From: Flavobacterium salmonis
GTDB lineage: Bacteria > Bacteroidota > Bacteroidia > Flavobacteriales > Flavobacteriaceae
Direction: 5' to 3'
Assembly: GCF_903819435.1 (NCBI RefSeq)
Contig: NZ_CAIJDP010000058.1
Span: forward strand, 62,001-126,000
DNA: 64,000 nucleotides
In this document: positions 25,864 through 33,403 of the stretch, piece by piece
Position numbering within the stretch: position 1 is the first letter of the stretch
Layout: every line of letters starts with the position of its first letter
Notes under the pieces: model-generated
What the model saw: the letters and a program-made list of their open reading frames with translations, nothing else
What the model was told of the DNA's origin: nothing
Database searches by the model: none
Made by a program: the position numbers and the translations under genes

Positions 25864-27618
25864 ATGAATCCGAACATTGAAACAAATCCATTATTAGAAA
25901 GATTGCCTAAACATTTAAAGCAATTCATCAAACCTCAGGATTATAGCGATTATACGCCCATTAATCAGGCCGTTTGGCGGTATGTGATGCGCAAAAATGT
26001 AGATTACTTGTCGAAAGTAGCCCATAATTCCTATCTGGAGGGTTTAAAAAAAACCGGAATCGAGATTGACTCTATTCCGAGTATGTATGGTATGAACCGA
26101 ATCCTGACCGAAATTGGCTGGGCAGCCGTTGCAGTTGACGGATTTATTCCGCCCAATGCCTTTATGGAATTTCAGGCGTATAATGTTTTGGTTATTGCTT
26201 CGGATATCAGACAATTAGAACATATTGAATATACACCTGCACCGGACATTATTCACGAAGGTGCCGGCCACGCTCCTATTATTGCAAATCCTGAATATGC
26301 TGAGTATTTAAGACGCTTTGGAGAAATTGGATGCAAAGCGATTTCATCTCATAAAGATTATCAGATGTATGAAGCAATCCGACTGCTTTCGATATTGAAA
26401 GAAGCCGAAGATACGCCTCAGGAAAAAATTGAGGAAGCCGAAAAAGCTGTTGCCGATCTGCAAAACAACATGGGCGAATTATCTGAAATGGCTCAAATTC
26501 GAAATTTACACTGGTGGACGGTTGAATACGGTTTAATCGGAACTATTGAAAACCCTAAAATTTACGGCGCCGGACTACTTTCCTCAATTGGCGAAAGTGC
26601 TCACTGTATGACTGATAATGTGAAGAAAATACCTTATGATATCTCGGCTGCCAATCAAAATTTTGATATTACGCAACTACAGCCTCAATTATATGTAACC
26701 CCAACTTTTTCGCATCTGAGTCTGATTTTAGAAGAGTTTGCCAATAAAATGGCTTTGCGTACCGGAGGTTTGTCCGGAATTCAAAAACTGATTCAGTCGA
26801 ATGCTTTGGGAACAATTGAACTGAGCACAGGTTTACAAATTTCAGGTGTTTTTACTAATGCTATTGAAGAAGAAGGAAAACCGGTTTACATTCAGACAAC
26901 AGGAAAAACAGCTTTATCATACCGTGAAAAAGAATTGGTGGGTCACGGAAGTTTAACGCACTCACATGGATTTGGAAGCCCGATTGGGAAACTGAAAGGT
27001 TTTAATCTGGCTATTGAAGATATGAGCCCGAAGGATTTGCAGGCATACAGCATCGTAGAAAACGAAACTGTTAAACTGGAATTTGAAGGTAATATCATCG
27101 TTGAAGGCGAAATCATTACCGGATCCCGAAATTTGCATGGTGAAATTATTTTAATCAGTTTTAAAAATTGTACCGTAACACATGGGGAAACGATTCTGTT
27201 TCAGCCGGAATGGGGTAATTACGATATGGCGATTGGTAAAAAAGTAGTTTCAGCTTTTTCAGGCCCTGCTGACGTGAATAGTTTTGACCTGATTAATATT
27301 GTTCCTACTTCTAAAACCATCAAAGCAAAACATACAGAAGAACGAGATGAATTGGAAGTTTTATATTCAACAGTAAGAAATATTCGTAATAATGGAGATT
27401 CTAAATCTGAACTCCAATCGGTTTTTGAAAAATTAAAAAACAATCACCCTAACGACTGGCTGCTTGCAGTTGAAATCACCGAACTTTTGAAAGATTTTGA
27501 CGAAAAAAAGCTTTTACAGGAAGTCTTGGGTTATTTGGAGCAATTAAAAGAAAAACGCCCTGAAGTTGCACATTTAATTTTGGGTGGACTGGACTTGATT
27601 TTTGAAAAAGTTTCATAA
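25864..27618 (+). CDS. phhA: Aromatic amino acid hydroxylase (phenylalanine 4-monooxygenase type) with long C-terminal extension
   Basis: Iron and tetrahydropterin dependent hydroxylation, probably phenylalanine to tyrosine. 584 residues, about twice the usual bacterial length. The catalytic domain is in the first 330 residues: iron ligands H131 and H136 in IIHEGAGHAP and E221 in HWWTVEYGLIG. The remaining 250 residues (from about 335) form a beta-rich domain (VKLEFEGNIIVEGEIITG) and a helical tail. Long forms like this are usual in Bacteroidetes. No pterin recycling gene is adjacent. Confidence 0.88.
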   Translation: MNPNIETNPLLERLPKHLKQFIKPQDYSDYTPINQAVWRYVMRKNVDYLSKVAHNSYLEGLKKTGIEIDSIPSMYGMNRILTEIGWAAVAVDGFIPPNAFMEFQAYNVLVIASDIRQLEHIEYTPAPDIIHEGAGHAPIIANPEYAEYLRRFGEIGCKAISSHKDYQMYEAIRLLSILKEAEDTPQEKIEEAEKAVADLQNNMGELSEMAQIRNLHWWTVEYGLIGTIENPKIYGAGLLSSIGESAHCMTDNVKKIPYDISAANQNFDITQLQPQLYVTPTFSHLSLILEEFANKMALRTGGLSGIQKLIQSNALGTIELSTGLQISGVFTNAIEEEGKPVYIQTTGKTALSYREKELVGHGSLTHSHGFGSPIGKLKGFNLAIEDMSPKDLQAYSIVENETVKLEFEGNIIVEGEIITGSRNLHGEIILISFKNCTVTHGETILFQPEWGNYDMAIGKKVVSAFSGPADVNSFDLINIVPTSKTIKAKHTEERDELEVLYSTVRNIRNNGDSKSELQSVFEKLKNNHPNDWLLAVEITELLKDFDEKKLLQEVLGYLEQLKEKRPEVAHLILGGLDLIFEKVS

Positions 27619-27663
27619 ACTAATCTCTCAAAGGCAAAGAGTAGCAAAGTTTTTAATCCACTT

Positions 27664-27765
27664 TTGTCATTTCGAGGAACGAGAAATCTCCGTAAGTAAC
27701 TCCGTAACGAAAATCCAATCTTTGTAGAGCTTCTTGTGAAGATTTCTCGTTCCTCGAAATGACAA
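27664..27765. repeat. Long inverted repeat element, copy 1
   Basis: Perfect 26-bp arms beginning TTGTCATTTCGAGGAACGAG (27664-27689) and their complement (27740-27765), with a 50-nt loop. A second copy at 38093-38194 has arms with CGACGAAGG in place of CGAGGAACG, each still perfectly self-complementary. This is a dispersed MITE/REP-like hairpin of Flavobacterium. Confidence 0.85.
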
Positions 27766-27795
27766 GATTGCCGAAAACCTCTCAACCTTTGAATA

Positions 27796-28416
27796 TTACA
27801 ACTTCAAATCCTGATTTAATTCTGTTTCCGATTCAATAGTTTTTCCATTATATTGTAATTTCCAACCCATAGAATTGGTCATAATCAAAATCTTAGACAA
27901 TTCACTTATTAATCGGTTTTGAGCGTTTGTTTTAAGTGTAGATTTATCAATTTTCTTAGCCAAATTAGCTTTTACCGATTTATTTATTTTATTGTAATCA
28001 TCGCCCGTAAAAGGATTCAGTTTACTTTGCTCCACATCATAAAACTGAATATCCGGATTGATTGTAATTTCTTCTTTCGGAATATTGAGAATTGTTATGG
28101 TTTTGTTTTTCTCGTCAATATCATATTTCATTTTATGCAAATCGTAGGCAACTGTAACATTTGCGTTTACTACAATAAGCGCTTTCTTCTCAAAAGAAAT
28201 CATGTTCATTAAATATTTCTGTTGGTTTTTATACGTGATGACTTCAGAAAAATGCCCCTCAGTAACAACAAGTTTTCCAACATTCAAAATTTGCTGCTGA
28301 ATCAGATTTGTGTTATACTCAATTCCGGCATCATCATTTTTTTTGAATTCACAATATTTGAAAGCCAAAATAATGGCAACTACAATACCGACACCAACTA
28401 ATATTCTCTTAAGCAT
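27796..28416 (-). CDS. DUF4230 membrane-anchored protein
   Basis: 206 residues. One N-terminal transmembrane helix (ILVGVGIVVAIILAFKYCEF) is followed by the DUF4230 pattern: QQILNVGKLVVTEGHFSEVITYKN, then KKALIVVNANVTVAYDLHKM, DEKNKTITILNIPKEEI and a basic C-terminal helix region. It is a periplasmic or surface anchored protein of unknown role. Stands alone on the minus strand. Confidence 0.85.
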   Translation of the reverse strand: MLKRILVGVGIVVAIILAFKYCEFKKNDDAGIEYNTNLIQQQILNVGKLVVTEGHFSEVITYKNQQKYLMNMISFEKKALIVVNANVTVAYDLHKMKYDIDEKNKTITILNIPKEEITINPDIQFYDVEQSKLNPFTGDDYNKINKSVKANLAKKIDKSTLKTNAQNRLISELSKILIMTNSMGWKLQYNGKTIESETELNQDLKL

Positions 28417-28575
28417 AATCTGGATTTACATTTTTATAATGATAGCTAATTTAATACTTTTTTATGTAGGATTCCTTACGATTCCAAAAACGATTTTGAT
28501 GTAATAATTTAGTCAACATTGGAATTATGTAAGATAATCAGTTTTTTACATAAGCACTAAAACATACTTGTCATG

Positions 28576-28583
28576 TATTTTTG
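28576..28583 (+). promoter_or_regulatory. -7 box of the SpoIIAA-like gene
   Basis: TATTTTTG fits TAnnTTTG, 35 nt before the ATG at 28619. Confidence 0.45.
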
Positions 28584-28618
28584 TAAAAAATGAATTTAAC
28601 CTGCAAAATTTAAATGTT

Positions 28619-28993
28619 ATGATTGAAAAAATTAAGGAGTTACCAGAAAACATGATTGGTTTTAAAACAGCTGGTCACGTAGTTAAAGGCGATGTTGATT
28701 TTGTTAAATCAGAAGTACGTCTTTTAATTGATGAAACACCAAAACTTAATTATTTATTATTTTTTGATAATTCTCCAACTGATTTTACATTAGGTGCATG
28801 GCTTCACGAATCCTTGTTAAGCATTAAAAACATAACAAAATGGACGAGAGCCGCTATCGTAACAGACTGTCAGAGAATGATAAATTTTACTAAAGTTTTC
28901 AATACAATTATGCCGGGAGAATTCAAAGGATTCAAAAAAGAAGATTATATGCTGGCTGTAGACTGGACATCAGAAAAAATTGACTTGGATTAA
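28619..28993 (+). CDS. SpoIIAA-like (STAS-fold) protein
   Basis: 124 residues from the ATG at 28619; the frame is open further upstream, but that part contains the -7 box. The pattern MIGFKTAGHVVKGDVDFVKSEVRLLIDETPKLNYLLFFDN and later WTRAAIVTDCQRMINFTKVFNTIMPGEFKGF is that of the SpoIIAA-like family (PF11964), small STAS/Sec14-like lipid- or partner-binding domains. The next gene follows by 18 bp, so both are likely induced together in stress. Confidence 0.82.
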   Translation: MIEKIKELPENMIGFKTAGHVVKGDVDFVKSEVRLLIDETPKLNYLLFFDNSPTDFTLGAWLHESLLSIKNITKWTRAAIVTDCQRMINFTKVFNTIMPGEFKGFKKEDYMLAVDWTSEKIDLD

Positions 28994-29011
28994 ACTATTA
29001 AAGACAATATC

Positions 29012-29512
29012 ATGCATAAAGATTTAGATAATAAAGAAGCAGTAGAAAAAATAATTTCATTAGTAAAAGAAATTAAAACAGGAATTTTTGTAACTGAATT
29101 AACAAAAACACCTCTTCAATCACGACCTATGAGTATTCAGGATATTGATGATGAAGGAAATTTGTGGTTTATTAGTTCTGCGAACAGCAATAAGAATTTT
29201 GAAATTTTAAAAGACAATCAGGTTCAATTGTTTTTTGCCAGCAATTCAAGCTCTCAATACATTTCTATTTACGGTGCAGCATCGATATATAAAGATAAAT
29301 CGATAATTGACGAGTTATGGACGCCTGTTGCCAAAGCCTGGTTTGAGGAAGGCAAAAATGACCCAAATGTTACAGTTATAAAAGTGACCCCTTCGGATGC
29401 TTATTACTGGGACACAAAGGACGGAAAAGTTATTTCATTACTTAAAATGGCAGGTTCAGCATTATTTGGAAATACTACAGATATAGGTGTTGAAGGAAAA
29501 TTAAAACTATAA
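29012..29512 (+). CDS. Pyridoxamine 5'-phosphate oxidase family (general stress protein 26-like)
   Basis: 166 residues with a split-barrel flavin-binding fold: FVTELTKTPLQSRPMSIQDIDDEGNLWFISSANSNK, LFFASNSSSQYISIYGAASIYKD and DAYYWDTKDGKVISLLKM. These features match general stress protein 26-like flavoproteins, which bind FMN or F420-like cofactors. The substrate is unknown. Probably co-transcribed with the SpoIIAA-like gene 18 bp upstream. Confidence 0.88.
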   Translation: MHKDLDNKEAVEKIISLVKEIKTGIFVTELTKTPLQSRPMSIQDIDDEGNLWFISSANSNKNFEILKDNQVQLFFASNSSSQYISIYGAASIYKDKSIIDELWTPVAKAWFEEGKNDPNVTVIKVTPSDAYYWDTKDGKVISLLKMAGSALFGNTTDIGVEGKLKL

Positions 29513-29540
29513 AAAGAGAGGCTCGAAAAGCCTCTCTTTT
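29512..29540. terminator. Bidirectional terminator
   Basis: Perfect 12-bp stem AAAAGAGAGGCT/AGCCTCTCTTTT with a CGAAA loop between two convergent genes. Confidence 0.88.
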
Positions 29541-29554
29541 AATTTTACAGCTAT

Positions 29555-30562
29555 TTATTTTGCATTCAATTCATCGATTATTTCTTTGGTCAATCGCAGG
29601 CTTTTTAATTTTGCCTCATGTTCGAAAATTGGACTGGTAATCATTAGTTCATCAATCTTAGCGTAATCAATAAATTTTTTCAAATCTGCTTCAATTTGTT
29701 TTTTACTTCCAACAAAAGAACCTCCGGTCATCTGATTGACATGAAAACGCTCTTCTTCACTCATAATATCTTCCAGAGAATCAACTGGCGGCTGAAGTCC
29801 TTTACGGTCATTTCGAATTAAATTCAAAAACATTTGATACAAACTTGTTGAAAGTTTTTCAGCTTCTTCGGCTGTATCGGCTGCAATGATATTTACGCAT
29901 GCCATTGTTTGGGGCTTGTCCAGAAATTTCGATGGCTGAAAATTGTCACGATAAAATTCAAAAGCCTGCAGCATTTGGCGCGGAGCAAAATGCCCTGCAA
30001 AAGCATACGGAAAACCATACGAAGCTGCCAAAGAAGCACTTTCCATACTCGATCCTAAAATCCAGATTGGTACTTTTGTTCCTTCGGCAGGGAAAGCACG
30101 TACTTTCGCAGTAGCATTTTCTTCTGAAAAATATTCTTGTAATTTTGATACGTTTTGCGGAAATCGCTGTGCCTGCTCAAAGAAATCCTTTCGAATGGCT
30201 TCAGCAGTTGGCTGATCTGTTCCGGGCGCTCTTCCTAAACCTAAATCAATTCGGCCCGGATACAATGTTTCTAAAGTTCCAAATTGTTCAGCTACAATTA
30301 AAGGCGAGTGATTAGGCAGCATAATTCCGCCAGATCCTACACGGATATTTTGGGTCTGACTGGCAACATATCCAATCAACACTACAGTTGCAGTACTGGC
30401 GACATGCGCCATATTGTGATGTTCGGCAAGCCAAAACCTTTTGTATCCTAAAGCATCTGTTAATTGGGCAATTTCTTTTGTTTTATGTAATGTTTCAGCT
30501 GCATTGCTGTCATTGTTGATAATAGCGAGTTCTAATATGGAGAGTGAAATTGGATTTTTCAT
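29555..30562 (-). CDS. LLM-class flavin-dependent oxidoreductase
   Basis: 335 residues of luciferase-like monooxygenase (TIM barrel). Landmarks are LAEHHNMAHVASTATVVLIG, RVGSGGIMLPNHSPLIVAEQFGTLETLYPGRIDLGLGRAPG and YAFAGHFAPRQM. This subgroup is often annotated as alkane-monooxygenase-like 'luxA-type' oxidoreductase, but the substrate is unknown. Single gene; divergent from the response regulator, with 181 bp between them. Confidence 0.93.
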   Translation of the reverse strand: MKNPISLSILELAIINNDSNAAETLHKTKEIAQLTDALGYKRFWLAEHHNMAHVASTATVVLIGYVASQTQNIRVGSGGIMLPNHSPLIVAEQFGTLETLYPGRIDLGLGRAPGTDQPTAEAIRKDFFEQAQRFPQNVSKLQEYFSEENATAKVRAFPAEGTKVPIWILGSSMESASLAASYGFPYAFAGHFAPRQMLQAFEFYRDNFQPSKFLDKPQTMACVNIIAADTAEEAEKLSTSLYQMFLNLIRNDRKGLQPPVDSLEDIMSEEERFHVNQMTGGSFVGSKKQIEADLKKFIDYAKIDELMITSPIFEHEAKLKSLRLTKEIIDELNAK

Positions 30563-30743
30563 GTAAATAAATATCTTTTTTACAAAATTAATTCATTTAA
30601 AATGAAAGCTAAATTATGCGGTGTTAATTGAATTATAATATTTAAAATGTACTCTAACTTTTTAAATTAAAACTTAAAACCCGAATGATTTAAAGCCTAA
30701 ATTTGTACATCAAATACCAAATTTGGTTTTAGCATCTCTGCAA

Positions 30744-32093
30744 ATGACACACAAAATTTTAATTATAGACGACGAAGAAAAACTGAGAAGTCTGCTTGTT
30801 CGCATTATAAAATCGGAAGGATTTGAAGTTTTTGAAGCGAAAGATTTAAAGTCCGGTTTTAAGAAACTGGAACAAACCGATATTGATGTTGTTTTGTGTG
30901 ATGTAAAACTTCCCGACGGAAACGGCGTTGACTTTGTTCAAAACATAAAAAGCAGTTTTCCTTTAACGGAAGTTATTCTTTTAACCGCTTTCGGAAATAT
31001 TCCAGACGGTGTTCAGGCGATGAAAAATGGCGCTTTCGATTATATTGTAAAAGGAGACGATAATGACAAAATTATTCCCCTTCTTTATAAAGCGGTAGAA
31101 AAAGTGCATTTACAGAAAAAAGTACAACAACTTGAAAAACGAATCAACGATAAATATTCTTTCAACACGATAATCGGAAAATCAAAAGGAATTGAACAAG
31201 TTATTGATTTAGCTCAAAAAGTAGCCAAAACCGATTCAACTGTTTTATTGACCGGAGAAACAGGAACAGGAAAAGAGGTTTTTGCACAGGCGATTCACGA
31301 AAACAGCAATCGTACAGGAAAATCTTTTGTGGCTTTAAACTGTAGCACTTTCAGCAAAGAAATTCTGGAAAGCGAACTTTTTGGTCATAAACAAGGCGCA
31401 TTTACCGGAGCTGTGAAAGATAAAAAAGGTTTTATCGAAGAAGCAAATGGCGGAACGTTGTTTCTGGATGAAATTGGAGAAATGCCAATTGATCTTCAGG
31501 CCAAATTATTGCGGGTTTTAGAAACGAGTGAATATATTCCGGTTGGAGATACGACTTCAAAAAAATCAAATTTTAGATTAATTGCAGCGACAAATCGTGA
31601 TTTAAAAGAAGAAAGCGAGGCGCATCGTTTTCGTTCTGACTTGTATTTTCGTTTGAATATTTTCGAAATCAAACTGCCTTCTCTTAAAGAAAGAGTTAAA
31701 GATATTCCGTTGTTGGTTAATTATTTTGTGAAACAATTCTCAGAAAAAACGAATAAAAAGACTTTACAAACTTCTGTTGATTTTATAGAAAAACTAGAAA
31801 ATTATTCCTGGCCGGGAAATATTCGTGAACTCAAAAATATAATCGAGAGATCTGTTATTTTAAGTAACGGCGACACTTTGACTTCTGATGTTCTTCCTTA
31901 CGAAATGCAGCATCAAACAGAAAAAGCCAGCAAATCTATGTCCGCTTTTTCTATGCAGAGTATTGAGAAACTGCATATTCAAAAGGTTTTAAATTATACT
32001 AAAGGAAATAAAGCTGAAACGGCTAGATTATTGGAAATTGGAATTGCTACTTTGTATAGAAAGTTGGAAGAATATGGGATAGAGAAAATTTAA
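30744..32093 (+). CDS. Sigma-54-dependent (NtrC-type) response regulator, probably for kdp
   Basis: 449 residues from the ATG at 30744. Receiver domain with phosphoacceptor D53 (VVLCDVKLPDGNG), an AAA+ domain with Walker A GETGTGKE, the sigma-54 contact loop GAFTGA, Walker B GGTLFLDEIGEMP, and a Fis-type helix-turn-helix (KAETARLLEIGIATLYRKLEEYGI) at the C-terminus. The frame opens at a TTG seven codons earlier, which is less likely. It heads the potassium-uptake cluster, where other bacteria have the OmpR-type KdpE; it is the only response regulator here to partner the histidine kinase at 40801. Confidence 0.9.
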   Translation: MTHKILIIDDEEKLRSLLVRIIKSEGFEVFEAKDLKSGFKKLEQTDIDVVLCDVKLPDGNGVDFVQNIKSSFPLTEVILLTAFGNIPDGVQAMKNGAFDYIVKGDDNDKIIPLLYKAVEKVHLQKKVQQLEKRINDKYSFNTIIGKSKGIEQVIDLAQKVAKTDSTVLLTGETGTGKEVFAQAIHENSNRTGKSFVALNCSTFSKEILESELFGHKQGAFTGAVKDKKGFIEEANGGTLFLDEIGEMPIDLQAKLLRVLETSEYIPVGDTTSKKSNFRLIAATNRDLKEESEAHRFRSDLYFRLNIFEIKLPSLKERVKDIPLLVNYFVKQFSEKTNKKTLQTSVDFIEKLENYSWPGNIRELKNIIERSVILSNGDTLTSDVLPYEMQHQTEKASKSMSAFSMQSIEKLHIQKVLNYTKGNKAETARLLEIGIATLYRKLEEYGIEKI

Positions 32094-32123
32094 ATTCCAA
32101 ATATGTTCCGGTTCCTTAATTCT

Positions 32124-32528
32124 CTAGTTTTCCATGGGCGGTTTTAAAAATAATAATTGGTTTCTAAACTTTAATAAAGCATCGTGCTGTGTGTCAATCA
32201 TGTTTTGAAAAGTAGCAATATTACTTTTAGTGTAATGCTTATTTGTTCTCAAATCTTCATAAACTTTTTCAGACAATCCTTTTCCATATTCTTCTTTAGC
32301 TACATTAAGATAATGCTGAAAGCTTATGTCAGGATATAATAAGTGATCTGCTCCGTTATTATCATCAATATATTTTTGAATTATGGATTGTACTTCTAAA
32401 TGTAATTTTTGAGTAACTTTAAAAACAGCCAACAAATTATTTCTTTCTTCATCAGGTTTAGAATTAAAAGTTTTCTGATATGTTAACCAAGCTATTATTA
32501 GACCTGCTATACCTATAAAAATTTCCAT
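32124..32528 (-). CDS. Small membrane-anchored protein of unknown function
   Basis: 134 residues. A single N-terminal hydrophobic segment (MEIFIGIAGLIIAWLTYQKTF) precedes a charged helical domain (EERNNLLAVFKVTQKLHLEVQSIIQKYID). No family recognised. It is the only minus-strand gene inside the kdp region and is by eye more A/T-rich than its neighbours, so it may be a late insertion between the regulator and the structural genes. Confidence 0.6.
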   Translation of the reverse strand: MEIFIGIAGLIIAWLTYQKTFNSKPDEERNNLLAVFKVTQKLHLEVQSIIQKYIDDNNGADHLLYPDISFQHYLNVAKEEYGKGLSEKVYEDLRTNKHYTKSNIATFQNMIDTQHDALLKFRNQLLFLKPPMEN

Positions 32529-32611
32529 AAATTCATATTTAAGTTTATCAAATATATTGAAAAAAGCCTCATAATTATTTGAACGATTTAATTTAGATAT
32601 ACTATCATTTC

Positions 32612-32644
32612 AATAAAAGCTTATCATTTTGATAGGCTTTTATT
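32612..32644. terminator. Hairpin, possible terminator upstream of kdp operon
   Basis: 14-bp stem AATAAAAGCTTATC/GATAGGCTTTTATT (one T:G pair) with loop ATTTT, 83 nt before the 32528 gene's start and 117 nt ahead of the next plus-strand gene. No transcript that it would end is obvious. Confidence 0.5.
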
Positions 32645-32760
32645 ATGCCTGATTTTTGGCAAAAAACTACATTTCTTTTATTGACAGCACTTTAGCTACA
32701 ACTTGACTTTTTCGGAACATATTTTGGCATAAGGAGAAAGAACATTAAAATTTCATCCAA

Positions 32761-33042
32761 ATGAAAAATCAAGTTACCTCAATCTACAAACAAGCCGAAC
32801 GGTTTGCCGAAATCACTAAAAAATCAATCATATCTGGTAATATCGTTCGGGCTAAAAAGTGTTTAGCACTCGCTGAACGATTATTTATTACTGGAAGCAT
32901 GGAAACTAAAAATGCTATTTCTAATGTGTATGTTTTTTCGGTTTCCTCTTTTATGGAAGTGCGTTACTGCAATATTTCACATCTTTTTCCGCAAACGCTT
33001 AAAACTGAATACATCAAGCAGGTTAATGCTTCAGGAGTCTAA
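32761..33042 (+). CDS. Small conserved protein at the head of the kdp operon
   Basis: 93 residues, helical, no signal peptide. Motifs KQAERFAEITKKSIISGNIVRAKKCLALAERLF and KNAISNVYVFSVSSFMEVRYCNISHLFPQTLKTEY define a short all-alpha domain, which I recall as frequently placed beside kdpFABC in Bacteroidetes (DUF7674-like). Position suggests a regulatory or assembly role in potassium transport; there is no direct evidence. An RBS-like AAGGAG lies upstream at 32732-32737. Confidence 0.65.
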   Translation: MKNQVTSIYKQAERFAEITKKSIISGNIVRAKKCLALAERLFITGSMETKNAISNVYVFSVSSFMEVRYCNISHLFPQTLKTEYIKQVNASGV

Positions 33043-33130
33043 TTAGTGAAATGTTGTTTGTGAGATGTACTGATCACTTTTCACAAATAACATTTTACTT
33101 CTCACATTTCACAAATCTAAAAATAATATT

Positions 33131-33214
33131 ATGATCCCTTTTCTTTTAATCGCATTGGCAGTTTTACTGTTTGCCATTTGTTTCCTCTCTGTTGAATTCT
33201 TCGAAAAAATCTAA
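33131..33214 (+). CDS. 27-residue membrane mini-protein upstream of kdpF
   Basis: MIPFLLIALAVLLFAICFLS then VEFFEKI: one hydrophobic segment with a short charged C-terminus. It is 3 bp before kdpF and preceded by AATAATATT. It is too short for routine gene finders. Its single-helix form parallels KdpF itself, so it may be a second small subunit of the Kdp complex. Expression is not shown. Confidence 0.55.
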   Translation: MIPFLLIALAVLLFAICFLSVEFFEKI

Positions 33215-33217
33215 ATC

Positions 33218-33295
33218 ATGACAACACTCTTTATTGTTTCAATCGTCGTTTTCGTGTATTTGATTTATGTATTAATCAAACCTGAAAAATTTTAA
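33218..33295 (+). CDS. kdpF: Potassium-transporting ATPase subunit F
   Basis: 25 residues, MTTLFIVSIVVFVYLIYVLI followed by KPEKF. The single transmembrane helix ending in KPEKF is the KdpF signature. In E. coli this peptide stabilises the KdpABC complex in the inner membrane. Three bases separate it from the upstream mini-protein; kdpA begins 108 bp later after an AT-rich spacer of TTTTACATTTCACA-type repeats. Confidence 0.85.
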   Translation: MTTLFIVSIVVFVYLIYVLIKPEKF

Positions 33296-33403
33296 ATCAT
33301 GTAAAAAGTAAAATGTTTTATGTGAAATGTAAAAGTTAGATCAATTCATTTTACAATTTACATTTCTCATTTTACAATTCACATTTTACAAAACTCACAT
33401 ATT

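Noticed and set aside
32650..32735. Sigma-54 promoter ahead of the kdp operon (CGGAACATATTTTGG at 32714-32728, or TGGCA near 32656)
   Set aside because: Neither has the invariant GG-N10-GC; the first gives GG-N10-GG and the second GG-N10-CA. Expected from the regulator type but not supported.
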